From Gemella sp. GH3 (GTDB lineage: Bacteria; Bacillota; Bacilli; Staphylococcales; Gemellaceae), in the NCBI RefSeq assembly GCF_013415425.1, contig NZ_JACBYC010000083.1:25171-89170 (forward strand): DNA of 64,000 nt, in the 5' to 3' direction. Within the stretch, counting starts at the first letter, position 1. Every line of letters starts with the position of its first letter. Positions 48,464 through 56,038 of this stretch are shown here, one piece after another. The position numbers were made by a program, and so were the translations under genes. Under the pieces are notes generated by a model that saw only the letters and a list, made by a program, of their open reading frames with translations, ran no database searches and was not told the DNA's origin.

Positions 48464-48940
48464 TTAATCTAATATTATATGCTTTAAACATTCATAAGCA
48501 TACTCTCCCTTAATTTGAGCAAGTGCTTTTTGCTGCAAATCTATAGCTTTCAATCTGTCAACATCTCTTAGCGTTTTATTATTGATAATTTCTCTCGTTT
48601 TCTCAACTTGATTTAGATATGCATTAATTTTATATATTTGCACTTCTTTTTCAGCTTTTTCAATATAAATAGTATTTAGTATCCCTTTAATCTGCCTGCT
48701 CTCTAGTCCTTGTTTAGTGAATTTGATATCATAATAAACACCACCTTCACTGTTAAATGTTATAAACTGCTTATTTTTCCATTTACAGAAATAAGTTTTT
48801 ATATTTTTCTTATCTGCACTGCTTATAAACTGCGTATCGTAAGTTTGTTTATACCAATCAAAACTATTTCCGTCTGGATTTTCTTTTAAATAATTAAATA
48901 ATGATAATAGTAATTGTTTTTTAGGGTTTGTTTTTTGCAT
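48464..48940 (-). CDS. element protein of unknown function
   Basis: A 158-residue basic, helical protein. The first half resembles a winged-helix module (LSLFNYLKENPDGNSFDWY, YFCKWKNKQFITFNSEGGVYY); the second is a coiled-coil-like helix (EKTREIINNKTLRDVDRLKAIDL). It could be a small DNA-packaging or replication accessory protein; I cannot name it. Its start region is the perfect target of the candidate RNA at 47697-47802. Confidence 0.6.
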   Translation of the reverse strand: MQKTNPKKQLLLSLFNYLKENPDGNSFDWYKQTYDTQFISSADKKNIKTYFCKWKNKQFITFNSEGGVYYDIKFTKQGLESRQIKGILNTIYIEKAEKEVQIYKINAYLNQVEKTREIINNKTLRDVDRLKAIDLQQKALAQIKGEYAYECLKHIILD

Positions 48941-48944
48941 TGTG

Positions 48945-49184
48945 TTAGTTCTCCTTTAATTCTTTATAAATTTTGTTTATTTCTTCTACTAAAGCATTAG
49001 CTTTATCACGTGCTATACTTGAAAGTAAAGTGTATTCTTCATAGCTAGCTAATAGACTATAAGTGCCAAAATTCTCAAGGCTTGACGGGTCTATTTGCTT
49101 AGAAAAGTAATTTTCACAAACAATATATAATAAAGTCTGTATCTCTTCCGCTTCTGCTTTTATATTATCTAAATTTTCTATCAT
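48945..49184 (-). CDS. small acidic element protein
   Basis: A 79-residue acidic helical protein (MIENLDNIKAEAEEIQTLLY ...). Unknown family. It starts after GGAGAACTAAC and ends four bases before the next ATG in the operon. Confidence 0.6.
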   Translation of the reverse strand: MIENLDNIKAEAEEIQTLLYIVCENYFSKQIDPSSLENFGTYSLLASYEEYTLLSSIARDKANALVEEINKIYKELKEN

Positions 49185-49274
49185 GTTAGTTCTCCTTTTA
49201 TAACGGCAATTTTTTCTTTGCGTCCTTTTAGAGGTGACGAAAGTGCCGAAAATTTATTTCTCAATAGCAAATCG

Positions 49275-49472
49275 TTATTGAGTATCATATTTTATATCGT
49301 CCAAAGATACGTTATATAATCTGCATAGTTTTTGAAATATATAAATTGGTGTCTTTTTTGTATTTTCCTCGTATCTAATAATACTCAATGCTGTTATATC
49401 AAGTGCTTTGGCTACTTCTTCAACAGTTAATCTCGCATTCATTCGTGCTGTTTTTAATGTGATCTTCTTCAT
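49275..49472 (-). CDS. XRE-family HTH protein, short
   Basis: A 65-residue Cro-like protein with helix-turn-helix ARLTVEEVAKALDITALSIIRYEEN. AAAGGAG precedes ATG 49472. It follows the operator-like site at 49601-49615, so it may start a second transcript of the operon. Confidence 0.75.
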   Translation of the reverse strand: MKKITLKTARMNARLTVEEVAKALDITALSIIRYEENTKKTPIYIFQKLCRLYNVSLDDIKYDTQ

Positions 49473-49600
49473 ATCGGCTCCTTTGATACATTACAATATA
49501 CTAGCAATATCTAAATAACTCTTATTTAATGATATAAGACCAATTACTGCATTGTATTTTATCTTTTCTATTTTATAACCATGTAAGATTTTAACTATAA

Positions 49601-49615
49601 ATGACATTTTTGACA
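49601..49615. promoter_or_regulatory. operator-like direct repeat, site 3
   Basis: ATGACATTTTTGACA: two TGACA words, same as the site at 49851-49865. It lies between the 68-residue and 65-residue HTH genes. Confidence 0.55.
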
Positions 49616-49623
49616 CTTATTAT

Positions 49624-49830
49624 TTAAAAAAATAAATCTTCTATATTTGTATCTATACCATTATCTTTGAAAAATTGAACAAGCAATACTTTTTCGCTAT
49701 CTTTAAAAGGTGTCAAGCCTATTTCTTTATTTCTGTATGCTGTAGTAGATATATTTAATATTTTTGCCATTTGTGGCCTTGTTTTATTGATACTTGCACG
49801 ATAGCCAGCAATTTTATTTAATTTTGTCAT
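49624..49830 (-). CDS. Cro-like HTH protein, first gene of the replication operon
   Basis: A 68-residue DNA-binding protein (RASINKTRPQMAKILNISTT helix-turn-helix). ATG 49830 has the AAAGGAGGTGAAAG Shine-Dalgarno; the open frame extends upstream through the operator but has no start signal. It faces the CI-like repressor across a shared control region, the position of cro in phages. Confidence 0.75.
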   Translation of the reverse strand: MTKLNKIAGYRASINKTRPQMAKILNISTTAYRNKEIGLTPFKDSEKVLLVQFFKDNGIDTNIEDLFF

Positions 49831-49850
49831 TCTTTCACCTCCTTTTAAAA

Positions 49851-49959
49851 ATGACATTTTTGACACAACAAAAGAATAACACAATTAAAAAATATTGTCA
49901 ATACTTTTTTGACATTTTTGCAACTTTTTCTTTTATTTTTTTTTATTATATAGTATAAT
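49851..49959. promoter_or_regulatory. divergent control region of the element (repressor switch)
   Basis: Leftward promoter on the minus strand: TTGACA (49896-49901), 17 bases, TATTCT (49873-49878). Operator-like words TGACATTTTTGACA lie between it and the Cro-like start (49851-49865), and TTGACATTTTTG lies upstream of the -35 (49909-49920). Rightward, TATAAT at 49954-49959 with a poor -35 may serve the repressor. The layout fits a repressor-controlled switch like SaPI stl/str. Confidence 0.65.
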
Positions 49960-49996
49960 TAGAATGTAAGATTATAACTATAAGGATTGACATTAT

Positions 49997-50644
49997 ATGA
50001 AAAACTCAAAAAAAATTAATGGATATTATGCGGATAAAACTAAAATAGGTCAACGTATATTTAACATTAGAAATAATAGAAAAGATACACTGGAAGAATT
50101 CGGGAAATTGTTTAACGCAGAAAAAAGTAATGTTTTAAAATGGGAAAAGGGGTTAAGTGTCCCTAATCGTTCAAGGATAGAAAAAATAGCGAAAAAAGGA
50201 AATTTAACAGTAAATGAATTACTATACGGTTCAATATATGAATTTATAAAAAATAATTATGATGATTTCTACCTTGCTGATACACTATTAAATTACATAG
50301 TAAATAATAATATTCATTTAGATATAAATAATATTGATAATATAGTAGACACACTTCAACCTATTGTAGAAGAATTTAATAAAGGAGTTGAAGATGCTGA
50401 AAAAAATTCAACTTATTTAAAATTACATGATAGTGGTAAAGAATATTATGTAAATGAAAATATCACTAATGTACTTAAGACTATTACATATTTAGATAAT
50501 ATATTAACTGATTTTAATTGCGAATTATCAAAAGAAGAAATAACAGTAGTAAAAGATACTATTAACAATTTAAATAAAACGTTAATTATACTTTTAGAAA
50601 ATCATATTGACGGCATTTTTGAAATACCTAAAGAAAACAGATAA
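49997..50644 (+). CDS. CI/Stl-like repressor
   Basis: A 215-residue protein with an N-terminal helix-turn-helix (RKDTLEEFGKLFNAEKSNVLKWEKG) and a long acidic helical C-terminal part without peptidase motifs, so it is not a LexA-type self-cleaving repressor. It may instead be relieved by a protein partner, as for SaPI Stl; that is inference. AAGGA lies ten bases before ATG 49997. It faces the Cro-like gene. Confidence 0.75.
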   Translation: MKNSKKINGYYADKTKIGQRIFNIRNNRKDTLEEFGKLFNAEKSNVLKWEKGLSVPNRSRIEKIAKKGNLTVNELLYGSIYEFIKNNYDDFYLADTLLNYIVNNNIHLDINNIDNIVDTLQPIVEEFNKGVEDAEKNSTYLKLHDSGKEYYVNENITNVLKTITYLDNILTDFNCELSKEEITVVKDTINNLNKTLIILLENHIDGIFEIPKENR

Positions 50645-50811
50645 CGGCATAATGCTGATATCAAACAACACAACCTATGAGCCTATGTTCTACACTAAAG
50701 AAGACATACAGAGCTTACCAGTAACTTATTATCGGCAAGGTGGTAGAGCTTAGGGCTAAGTTTTAAAAACACTGCAATTTGCAGTAATTTCAAATAAGGG
50801 GATAAATAAAA
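50645..50811 (+). other. region before the adenosine deaminase gene
   Basis: Contains a frame of 33 codons (50652-50753, ending YYRQGGRA) without a Shine-Dalgarno, which may be a remnant. An inverted repeat ACTGCAA-T-TTGCAGT (50771-50785) lies 26 bases before the deaminase ATG and could be an operator. No clear promoter is seen, so the deaminase may be read from the repressor transcript. Confidence 0.35.
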
Positions 50812-51858
50812 ATGAAAAGAAAAAATAATAAACAAAATATAATGAAAAAACATATTGTTGCTAAATTGCCTAAAGTGGACTTACACTGTCATCTAGATGG
50901 TTCAGTTCCTTTGCATACTTTAAAAAAACTAGCTATTCGTGAAGGTATTGATCCTGATATTATGAATAAAGCGGTCTTAGAAGATACCTGCAAAGATTTA
51001 AAAGAATACTTAAATTGTTTTGATATAATTATTCCTGTTTTACAAACAGCTGAAAATTTATTTGACGCTACTTATGAAACAATAAAAGAAATTTCAAAAG
51101 AAAATGTTAGATACTTAGAATTAAGATTTGCTCCTTTGCTACATTTAGAAAAAGGGCTATCTGTAATACAAGTATTAACTAGTGTATGTCAAGCTATTGA
51201 AAAAGCAATGAATGATTATGATATCAAAGTGAATTTACTTATTTGTGCCATGCGTCAACATGACAATGAAACTAACTTTGAATTACTAAAAATATTACAT
51301 CAATTTGAAAATAAGCATCTTGTCGGATTTGATTTTGCAGGAGATGAAGCGGCATTTAATAATCAAAAAATAGCTCCTGTTGTTCGACAAGCTAAAGAAA
51401 AAGGTATGCAGATTACACTTCATTCTGGGGAATGTGGTTGTCCACATGAAGTCGTTGAAGCAATTAAACTAGGTGCTACTCGAATTGGTCATGGTGTTGC
51501 AATTAAAGATAATCTTGATGCTCTAGAAATGTGTTTAGCCAATAATATCTTGTTGGAAATGTGCCCAATTAGTAATATTCAAACACAAGCAATTAAATCA
51601 TTTGAAGAGTACCCTATTAAATATTTTATGAAAAAAGGAATTCTTTGCTCAATTAATACGGATAATCGCACCGTATCTAATACAAGTCTAACAAAAGAAT
51701 ATATGATATTAAACCACTATATCAATTTTAATTATCGTGAAATGAAACAGGTTAATATCAATGCTATTTCACATTCTTTTGCTACACCAACTACTAAAAA
51801 AGATGTATATCAACGAATCATCACTGAATTTGACTCTGTTATTGAAGCAGAAGAATAA
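50812..51858 (+). CDS. add: adenosine deaminase
   Basis: Hydrolyses adenosine to inosine; zinc enzyme of the amidohydrolase superfamily. The full-length 348-residue protein has the zinc ligands and active site intact: VDLHCHLDGSVP, TLHSGECG, RIGHGVAI and SINTDNRTVS. AAGGGG lies 11 bases before ATG 50812; a second ATG ten codons later has no such signal. It is cargo between the element's repressor and toxin-like gene. It may just aid purine salvage, or alter nucleoside pools during phage infection; the latter is speculation. Confidence 0.92.
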   Translation: MKRKNNKQNIMKKHIVAKLPKVDLHCHLDGSVPLHTLKKLAIREGIDPDIMNKAVLEDTCKDLKEYLNCFDIIIPVLQTAENLFDATYETIKEISKENVRYLELRFAPLLHLEKGLSVIQVLTSVCQAIEKAMNDYDIKVNLLICAMRQHDNETNFELLKILHQFENKHLVGFDFAGDEAAFNNQKIAPVVRQAKEKGMQITLHSGECGCPHEVVEAIKLGATRIGHGVAIKDNLDALEMCLANNILLEMCPISNIQTQAIKSFEEYPIKYFMKKGILCSINTDNRTVSNTSLTKEYMILNHYINFNYREMKQVNINAISHSFATPTTKKDVYQRIITEFDSVIEAEE

Positions 51859-51991
51859 AATAATTTAATAAAACTATTTAAAACAATAGAATCATTTAAA
51901 AGACGACATACTAGCAAAGAGAAAATAAGTTTAAAAATAAAATTTAAAATTAATTTATAAATAAAAATGTTTAAAAAAATAAACAAAAATA
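51859..51991. other. spacer between deaminase and RNA 1
   Basis: About 130 AT-rich bases after the deaminase stop, with no clear terminator and no gene. Confidence 0.4.
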
Positions 51992-52112
51992 TTGAATTTT
52001 TTTAAAAAAAGTATTAAAATTATATACATAGGAAATTAGCATTTAACATTACTACGGTTGTTAGGTGTGCAGATACTGTGTATATATGTATAATATGTAC
52101 ACAGTATTTTTG
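51992..52112 (+). ncRNA. candidate small RNA 1, upstream of the MazF-like gene
   Basis: Promoter TTGAAT (51992-51997), 17 bases, TAAAAT (52015-52020). About 85 transcribed bases include GCATTTAACATTACTACGG and end in a 10-bp stem ATACTGTGTA/TACACAGTAT (52073-52107) followed by TTTTTG. The MazF-like gene starts 21 bases later with GGAG spacing, so it can only be read through this terminator. That is the layout of type III toxin-antitoxin loci, though no tandem repeats are present. Confidence 0.5.
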
Positions 52113-52132
52113 TTTTTTATGGAGAATTTAAA

Positions 52133-52942
52133 ATGAACTATAAAGAAATAAGAAAACAACAAAAAAGAAATATAAAAAACTTAGAAGACGCAAAAGATAT
52201 TTTAATTGATATTAGCAAAAAACCTAAAAATAAAAAATTTGAAAAAATGCCATTATCGGAATTATACAGAGCTAAATACCTTAGGAGGGATAATAAAGAA
52301 AAAAAGGCAAGATACAAAAGATATAAAAAAGGCACTATAATATTTTGTGACTTTGGTATTGGGGTGGGTAATGAGTTCTCACATCCTCATTTTGCAATAG
52401 TAATGGATAATAAAGATAATCCGCTTAACGGAATTTTAACAGTAATTCCTCTAACATCTAAAGAAAATAAGCTATTTATAAATTTAGGGAAAAATCTTAT
52501 AAATGAACTTATAGAAACAGTTAAAACAGATGTTTTTAATGTATCTATTTTAGCTGAATCTTTAAATGCATTAGAAAATAATCCGCTAACTCTTAAAAAT
52601 AAAGTATACTATCCTGATGATGAAAATATACAAAAAACGCTTGATGATTTTGTAAAAAGACACTCAAACGAAAAAGAAAAAATAAATTCACAACAATTTA
52701 TCAAATGGATTAAAAAAGAACGAAAACAGACTGAAGAAATTATAGAATTTTATAAAAAGTTTGATAAAAATACTTATGCTAAAGTAAAATCAATTACAAC
52801 AATATCCAAATATAGGATTATGAAACCTTTGAACGCATTAGATCCAATAGGACGTACTCAGTTACCAAAGTATTTAATAGATAAATTAGAACAACAAATA
52901 GTTAAAAATATAATAAGCATAGATATTGACAAAAATAAATAA
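52133..52942 (+). CDS. long MazF/PemK-fold protein (toxin-like)
   Basis: A 269-residue protein. A Lys-rich N-terminal arm (1-60) leads to a MazF/PemK-type beta-barrel: KKGTIIFCDFGIGVGNEFSH, PHFAIVMDNKD, then GILTVIPLTSKE. A helical C-terminal part continues to about residue 230, with a short end IGRTQLPKYLIDKLEQQ. Such MazF-like folds are RNases; a conserved Ser/Thr after VIPLT fits. It is over twice the length of MazF. No protein antitoxin gene is adjacent; three small RNA units flank it instead. Confidence 0.7.
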   Translation: MNYKEIRKQQKRNIKNLEDAKDILIDISKKPKNKKFEKMPLSELYRAKYLRRDNKEKKARYKRYKKGTIIFCDFGIGVGNEFSHPHFAIVMDNKDNPLNGILTVIPLTSKENKLFINLGKNLINELIETVKTDVFNVSILAESLNALENNPLTLKNKVYYPDDENIQKTLDDFVKRHSNEKEKINSQQFIKWIKKERKQTEEIIEFYKKFDKNTYAKVKSITTISKYRIMKPLNALDPIGRTQLPKYLIDKLEQQIVKNIISIDIDKNK

Positions 52943-53059
52943 TTAATGGTAAAATACAGGTATATTAGTAATGCAGTAAAAACTGTAGGTACTACTGGAA
53001 ACATTTTTTAGAGAAGCAATACGCTGGCTCTACTGGACACCTGTATAGGTGTCTTTTTT
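52926..53059 (+). ncRNA. candidate small RNA 2, downstream of the MazF-like gene
   Basis: Promoter TTGACA (52926-52931, inside the toxin 3' end), 18 bases, TAAAAT (52950-52955). The ~98-base RNA has the core GCAGTA...ACTACTGG, a hairpin TAGAG-A-AGC-AATAC-GCT-GG-CTCTA and ends in GACACCT-GTAT-AGGTGTC plus six T. It shares its core with RNA 3. Confidence 0.55.
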
Positions 53060-53064
53060 ATTAT

Positions 53065-53180
53065 TTGAAAAATAAACATATTTGTATTAAAATATGTGTA
53101 AGAATAAAGCAGTAGAATCTCTATCGGGGACTACTTGCGAAAAGAATGCCTTTCACATATTAAGTGAGAGGTATTTTTTA
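53065..53180 (+). ncRNA. candidate small RNA 3
   Basis: Promoter TTGAAA (53065-53070), 17 bases, TAAAAT (53088-53093). The ~80-base RNA has GCAGTAG...CTACTTGC pairing around TCTC-TATC-GGGGA and ends in an 11-bp stem (53146-53174) followed by T6. Its core matches RNA 2 (GCAGTA ... ACTACT), pointing to duplication. Confidence 0.55.
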
Positions 53181-53533
53181 TATGATCTCATAGCAAATAA
53201 CCAAATACACCTCATTTTCAGACCATATAATCCGCTTCTAATATTAAGATGAATATTTATACCAAAAAGGTAATAATCAAGCTAAAAAGTAGCTAATTTT
53301 GTGTATTTTTAGGTAATTTTGGATAATATAAGCTATGTTTTCAATAATAAAACCTTGATTTAACAGCATTGTGTTATTTATATGTGGAAATTTTTCAAAA
53401 ACGGAAATTGTACACAGAAAATAGCCCCCCCCCCGCTCTATAAATTTTTTAAATCTTTAACATTTTTGAGTGGGGGTATATAATCATTTTATTTGTTTAA
53501 AAAGCTACTGGAATAGATGAAAGGATAAATAAA
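53181..53533 (+). other. integrase upstream region with poly-C tract
   Basis: About 350 bases without a frame. It holds a run of ten C (53425-53434), very unusual here, a matching GGGGG at 53472-53476 that could pair with it, a TATAAT at 53479-53484 with a weak -35, and a dispersed repeat (53480-53516) immediately before the integrase start. It probably contains the integrase promoter. Confidence 0.5.
53480..53516 (+). repeat. dispersed element repeat, copy 4
   Basis: ATAATCATTTTATTTGTTT followed by AAAAAGCTACTGGAATAG, ending 17 bases before the integrase ATG and overlapping its likely -10 box. Confidence 0.8.
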
Positions 53534-54640
53534 ATGATACAAGAATATATTAAAAATAATAAAAAATGTTTTAAAGTTCGTAACCACTATATAGGTACTA
53601 ACCCTTATACAGGAGAAGAAAAAAGAATAAACAAATCAGGACTAAGTAGCAAGAGAGAAGCGGAACTATTTATCGCAAAAGAAAGAATAGCGTTTGAAAA
53701 TAATCAAGGCTATTTCAATGATGATAAATTAAAGTTAAATGATTTGATTGATATGTGGATAGACCAGCATAGACATACAATAAAAGAAAGTTCGTTATTT
53801 GTAATTAATCATATTACAGATATTATAAAATCTAATATAGGAAATGTTGAAATAAAAAAGCTAACTCTTCCTGTTTGTCAAAAGTTTATAAATAACAATG
53901 CTAAAAAATATTCAAAAAGATATAATGAAAAGGTAAGAATATATCTAAAAAAAGCTTTAGATTATGCAGTACAAAATAATTACATTGATAAAAATGTAGG
54001 TCAATATGTAAAATTACCTCGCTATGAAATTGAGAAAGTAAGTTCACAGAATAAATTTTATAATAAACAAGAATTAAAAGAGTTTCTACAGATAGTTGAA
54101 GATAACTTCGAGCTTGAAATACTAATTATATTTAGGTTATTAGCTTATACTGGAGCAAGAAAAGGAGAATTATTAGCTCTTACCTGGAAAGATATTGATT
54201 TTAAAAACTGCAATTTAGATATAAATAAAACTTGCACAGTAGATAAAAAAGGTAAATTCTGTATAAATTCAACTAAAACTAAAACATCTAATAGGGTTAT
54301 AAGTTTAGATAGTGGAACAATTAACCTATTAAAAGAATTTAGATTTAAATCAGCTACATTTAATATAGATCAAGCAATATTTAGTAAAAAATACAATGAT
54401 TACTTTAACTTAAAACTTAAAAAAATATATAAAAAGTTTCCACAGCTTAAAAAAATATCTATTCATGACTTTAGACATACTCATGCTAGCTTATTATTTG
54501 ATAGTGGAGCTTCTATAAAGGAAGTACAAGAAAGATTAGGCCATGCTGATGTAAAAACAACTATGAATATCTATACACATGTAACAGAAAAACAACAAGA
54601 AAAGACGGCAAATAGATTTGCTGAATACATGATTAAATAA
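53534..54640 (+). CDS. int: tyrosine recombinase (integrase)
   Basis: A 368-residue phage-type integrase. It has an N-terminal arm-binding domain (RNHYIGTNPYTGEEKRINKSG), a core-binding SAM-like domain (65-160) and a catalytic domain. Visible catalytic residues are Arg in TGARKGELLAL, His-x-x-Arg in HDFRHTHASLL, His in RLGHADVKTT and Tyr in MNIYTHVTE. AAAGGA precedes the ATG. It ends 24 bases before attR, and a GGTAC-rich arm-like repeat lies in that gap. It should catalyse integration into the pyruvate-kinase-like gene's terminator. Confidence 0.95.
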   Translation: MIQEYIKNNKKCFKVRNHYIGTNPYTGEEKRINKSGLSSKREAELFIAKERIAFENNQGYFNDDKLKLNDLIDMWIDQHRHTIKESSLFVINHITDIIKSNIGNVEIKKLTLPVCQKFINNNAKKYSKRYNEKVRIYLKKALDYAVQNNYIDKNVGQYVKLPRYEIEKVSSQNKFYNKQELKEFLQIVEDNFELEILIIFRLLAYTGARKGELLALTWKDIDFKNCNLDINKTCTVDKKGKFCINSTKTKTSNRVISLDSGTINLLKEFRFKSATFNIDQAIFSKKYNDYFNLKLKKIYKKFPQLKKISIHDFRHTHASLLFDSGASIKEVQERLGHADVKTTMNIYTHVTEKQQEKTANRFAEYMIK

Positions 54641-54642
54641 CA

Positions 54643-54662
54643 TTTCGGTACTTTTTCGGTAC
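54643..54662. repeat. arm-like repeat beside attR
   Basis: Two CGGTAC words separated by five T, identical over 20 bases to 41912-41931 near the left end. After excision the two copies would flank the 71-bp core, as integrase arm sites do. Confidence 0.6.
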
Positions 54663-54664
54663 GT

Positions 54665-54735
54665 TTAAATAAAAAAGCCGTTGAAATGCTGTTACTTCAA
54701 CGGTTCTTTTATTCTTCTATTAATCTACTTCTTTA
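54665..54735. repeat. attR, 71-bp direct repeat
   Basis: Second copy of the core. It includes the stop codon and last codons of the pyruvate-kinase-like gene (54720-54735) and the gene's terminator hairpin CCGTTGAA...TTCAACGG with T run on the minus strand, so the target stays intact after integration. Confidence 0.92.
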
Positions 54736-55871
54736 ATAGTTAAAAAGTCAGTAGGAACAAAATTATTTTTTCTCGAATCTCCTCCTAATGTAACTAATAT
54801 ATAATCTCCTTTGTTAGCCATATTATTTTCTTTAGAAAACTTAGGAGCTTTTTCTATCATTTCTTCCATAGTCAATTTATTCGGCTCTATATATGAGTGT
54901 ATTCCCCACGTTAAAGATAATTTTCTAGCTATTACTTCATTTGGAACAATAGCCAAAATAGCAGCTTTAGGTCTATATTTTGCTATAAATTTTGCAGTTT
55001 GTCCCGATTTAGTATAAGTTACAATATTCGTTGCTTTAGTTTGCTCTATAAGATATTTAGATGACATACTCATAGCGTGAGCTATACTCATTTCATTATT
55101 TTTTAATATACGCTTGTCTGCATCTGTATCAAAATTTTTATCTATATAACATACTATTCTATTTAATGTTTCTAAAGACTCTTCAACATAATATCCAGTA
55201 GCCGTTTCCTCTACAAGTAAAATTGCATCTACTCCATCAATAGTAGCATTGGCAACATCAGATACTTCTGCACGTGTAGGTCTAGGATTGTATACCATAG
55301 ATTGTAACATTTGCGTCGTTATTATCACTTGTTTCCCAGCCAGATTAGCTTTTTCTATTATCTCTTTTTGAATTATTGGTAAATCTTGTAAATCAAAGTC
55401 CATACCTAACTCGTCACGATTAATCATTATAGCATCTGCACATTCCAATATTTCATTAATGTTATCATACGCTTCTTTCGAATCAATTTTAACTATAATT
55501 CCTGTATGTTCTTTTTGATTATTAATAAGTTGTTTAACTTTACATATCTCTTCCATATTACTTACAAATGGGCAAGCAACAAAATCTACATTCATATCTA
55601 AAGAATATTCTACTTTACTAAAATCTATTTTAATCAACTTATATTTACTTTGAGAATAAATATGATCTAAATCATATATTACCGCTATATTTGTTTTATA
55701 CTTTTCATTTAAATTTTTAATCGCAGTTATTCGCGAACAATTTTCCTCACTATTTCCATAATAATCATCAATCAATACTGCATCTACTAATTGATTCTTT
55801 ACAATATTTTCTATTTTATCATCAGTACTTTGCCCTAATGTAGCTACAATTTTTACTTTTCTTTGTTTCAT
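54720..55871 (-). CDS. pyruvate-kinase-like protein lacking the B domain
   Basis: A 383-residue paralogue of pyruvate kinase (normally ~470 or more). Family parts remain: TTQMLQSMVYNPRPTRAEVSDVANA and DGVDAILLVEE. Key sites differ: the N-terminal ARLNFSHG is replaced by VLIDDYYG, KIE by KID, ARGDLG by NRDELG, and GETAAGKYP by EETATGYYV. The B domain is missing. It is probably not a pyruvate kinase; a binding or regulatory role is possible. ATG 55871 has a GGGAGG Shine-Dalgarno. Its 3' end is the element's attachment site. Confidence 0.75.
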   Translation of the reverse strand: MKQRKVKIVATLGQSTDDKIENIVKNQLVDAVLIDDYYGNSEENCSRITAIKNLNEKYKTNIAVIYDLDHIYSQSKYKLIKIDFSKVEYSLDMNVDFVACPFVSNMEEICKVKQLINNQKEHTGIIVKIDSKEAYDNINEILECADAIMINRDELGMDFDLQDLPIIQKEIIEKANLAGKQVIITTQMLQSMVYNPRPTRAEVSDVANATIDGVDAILLVEETATGYYVEESLETLNRIVCYIDKNFDTDADKRILKNNEMSIAHAMSMSSKYLIEQTKATNIVTYTKSGQTAKFIAKYRPKAAILAIVPNEVIARKLSLTWGIHSYIEPNKLTMEEMIEKAPKFSKENNMANKGDYILVTLGGDSRKNNFVPTDFLTIKEVD

Positions 55872-56038
55872 GAATAAACCTCCCACACTGTATGCATTTT
55901 CATTTTATCATATTAAAAAGTTTTTTTCTATATATTTATATTATTTTTATTGCAATAAACAAATACATCATTGAAAATACAAACAGCACAATAAATATAT
56001 GTAACATTCGATAATTTTCAAGATTTTTTATTTGAATA
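55872..56038. other. upstream region of the pyruvate-kinase-like gene
   Basis: About 165 AT-rich bases without a frame, ending at the dusB terminator. It presumably holds the promoter of the pyruvate-kinase-like gene. Confidence 0.4.

Larger units (their letters stand above)
41740..54735. mobile_element. integrated phage-satellite-like element (PICI/SaPI type)
   Basis: A 13-kb element between perfect 71-bp direct repeats (41740-41810 and 54665-54735). It has a tyrosine integrase beside the right repeat and a CI-like repressor opposite a minus-strand operon of HTH proteins, small proteins and a P4-type primase/helicase. An iteron origin lies just behind the primase. Cargo is a secreted protein cassette, an adenosine deaminase and a MazF-like protein with small RNAs. 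No relaxase, terminase, capsid or lysis gene is visible, so it should need a helper phage or be immobile. Assignment to PICI is by organisation only. Confidence 0.8.

Noticed and set aside
50652..50753. 33-codon frame ending YYRQGGRA before the deaminase
   Set aside because: No Shine-Dalgarno and no recognised family; kept only as a remark in the region entry.
51992..53180. Canonical type III toxin-antitoxin system (ToxIN, CptIN, TenpIN)
   Set aside because: The gene order fits, but RNA 1 lacks tandem antitoxin repeats and the protein is much longer than ToxN or CptN. I report it as a candidate new arrangement rather than a known class.
41740..54735. Integrative conjugative element or complete prophage
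   Set aside because: No relaxase, coupling protein, terminase, portal, capsid, tail or lysis gene is present in the 13 kb.
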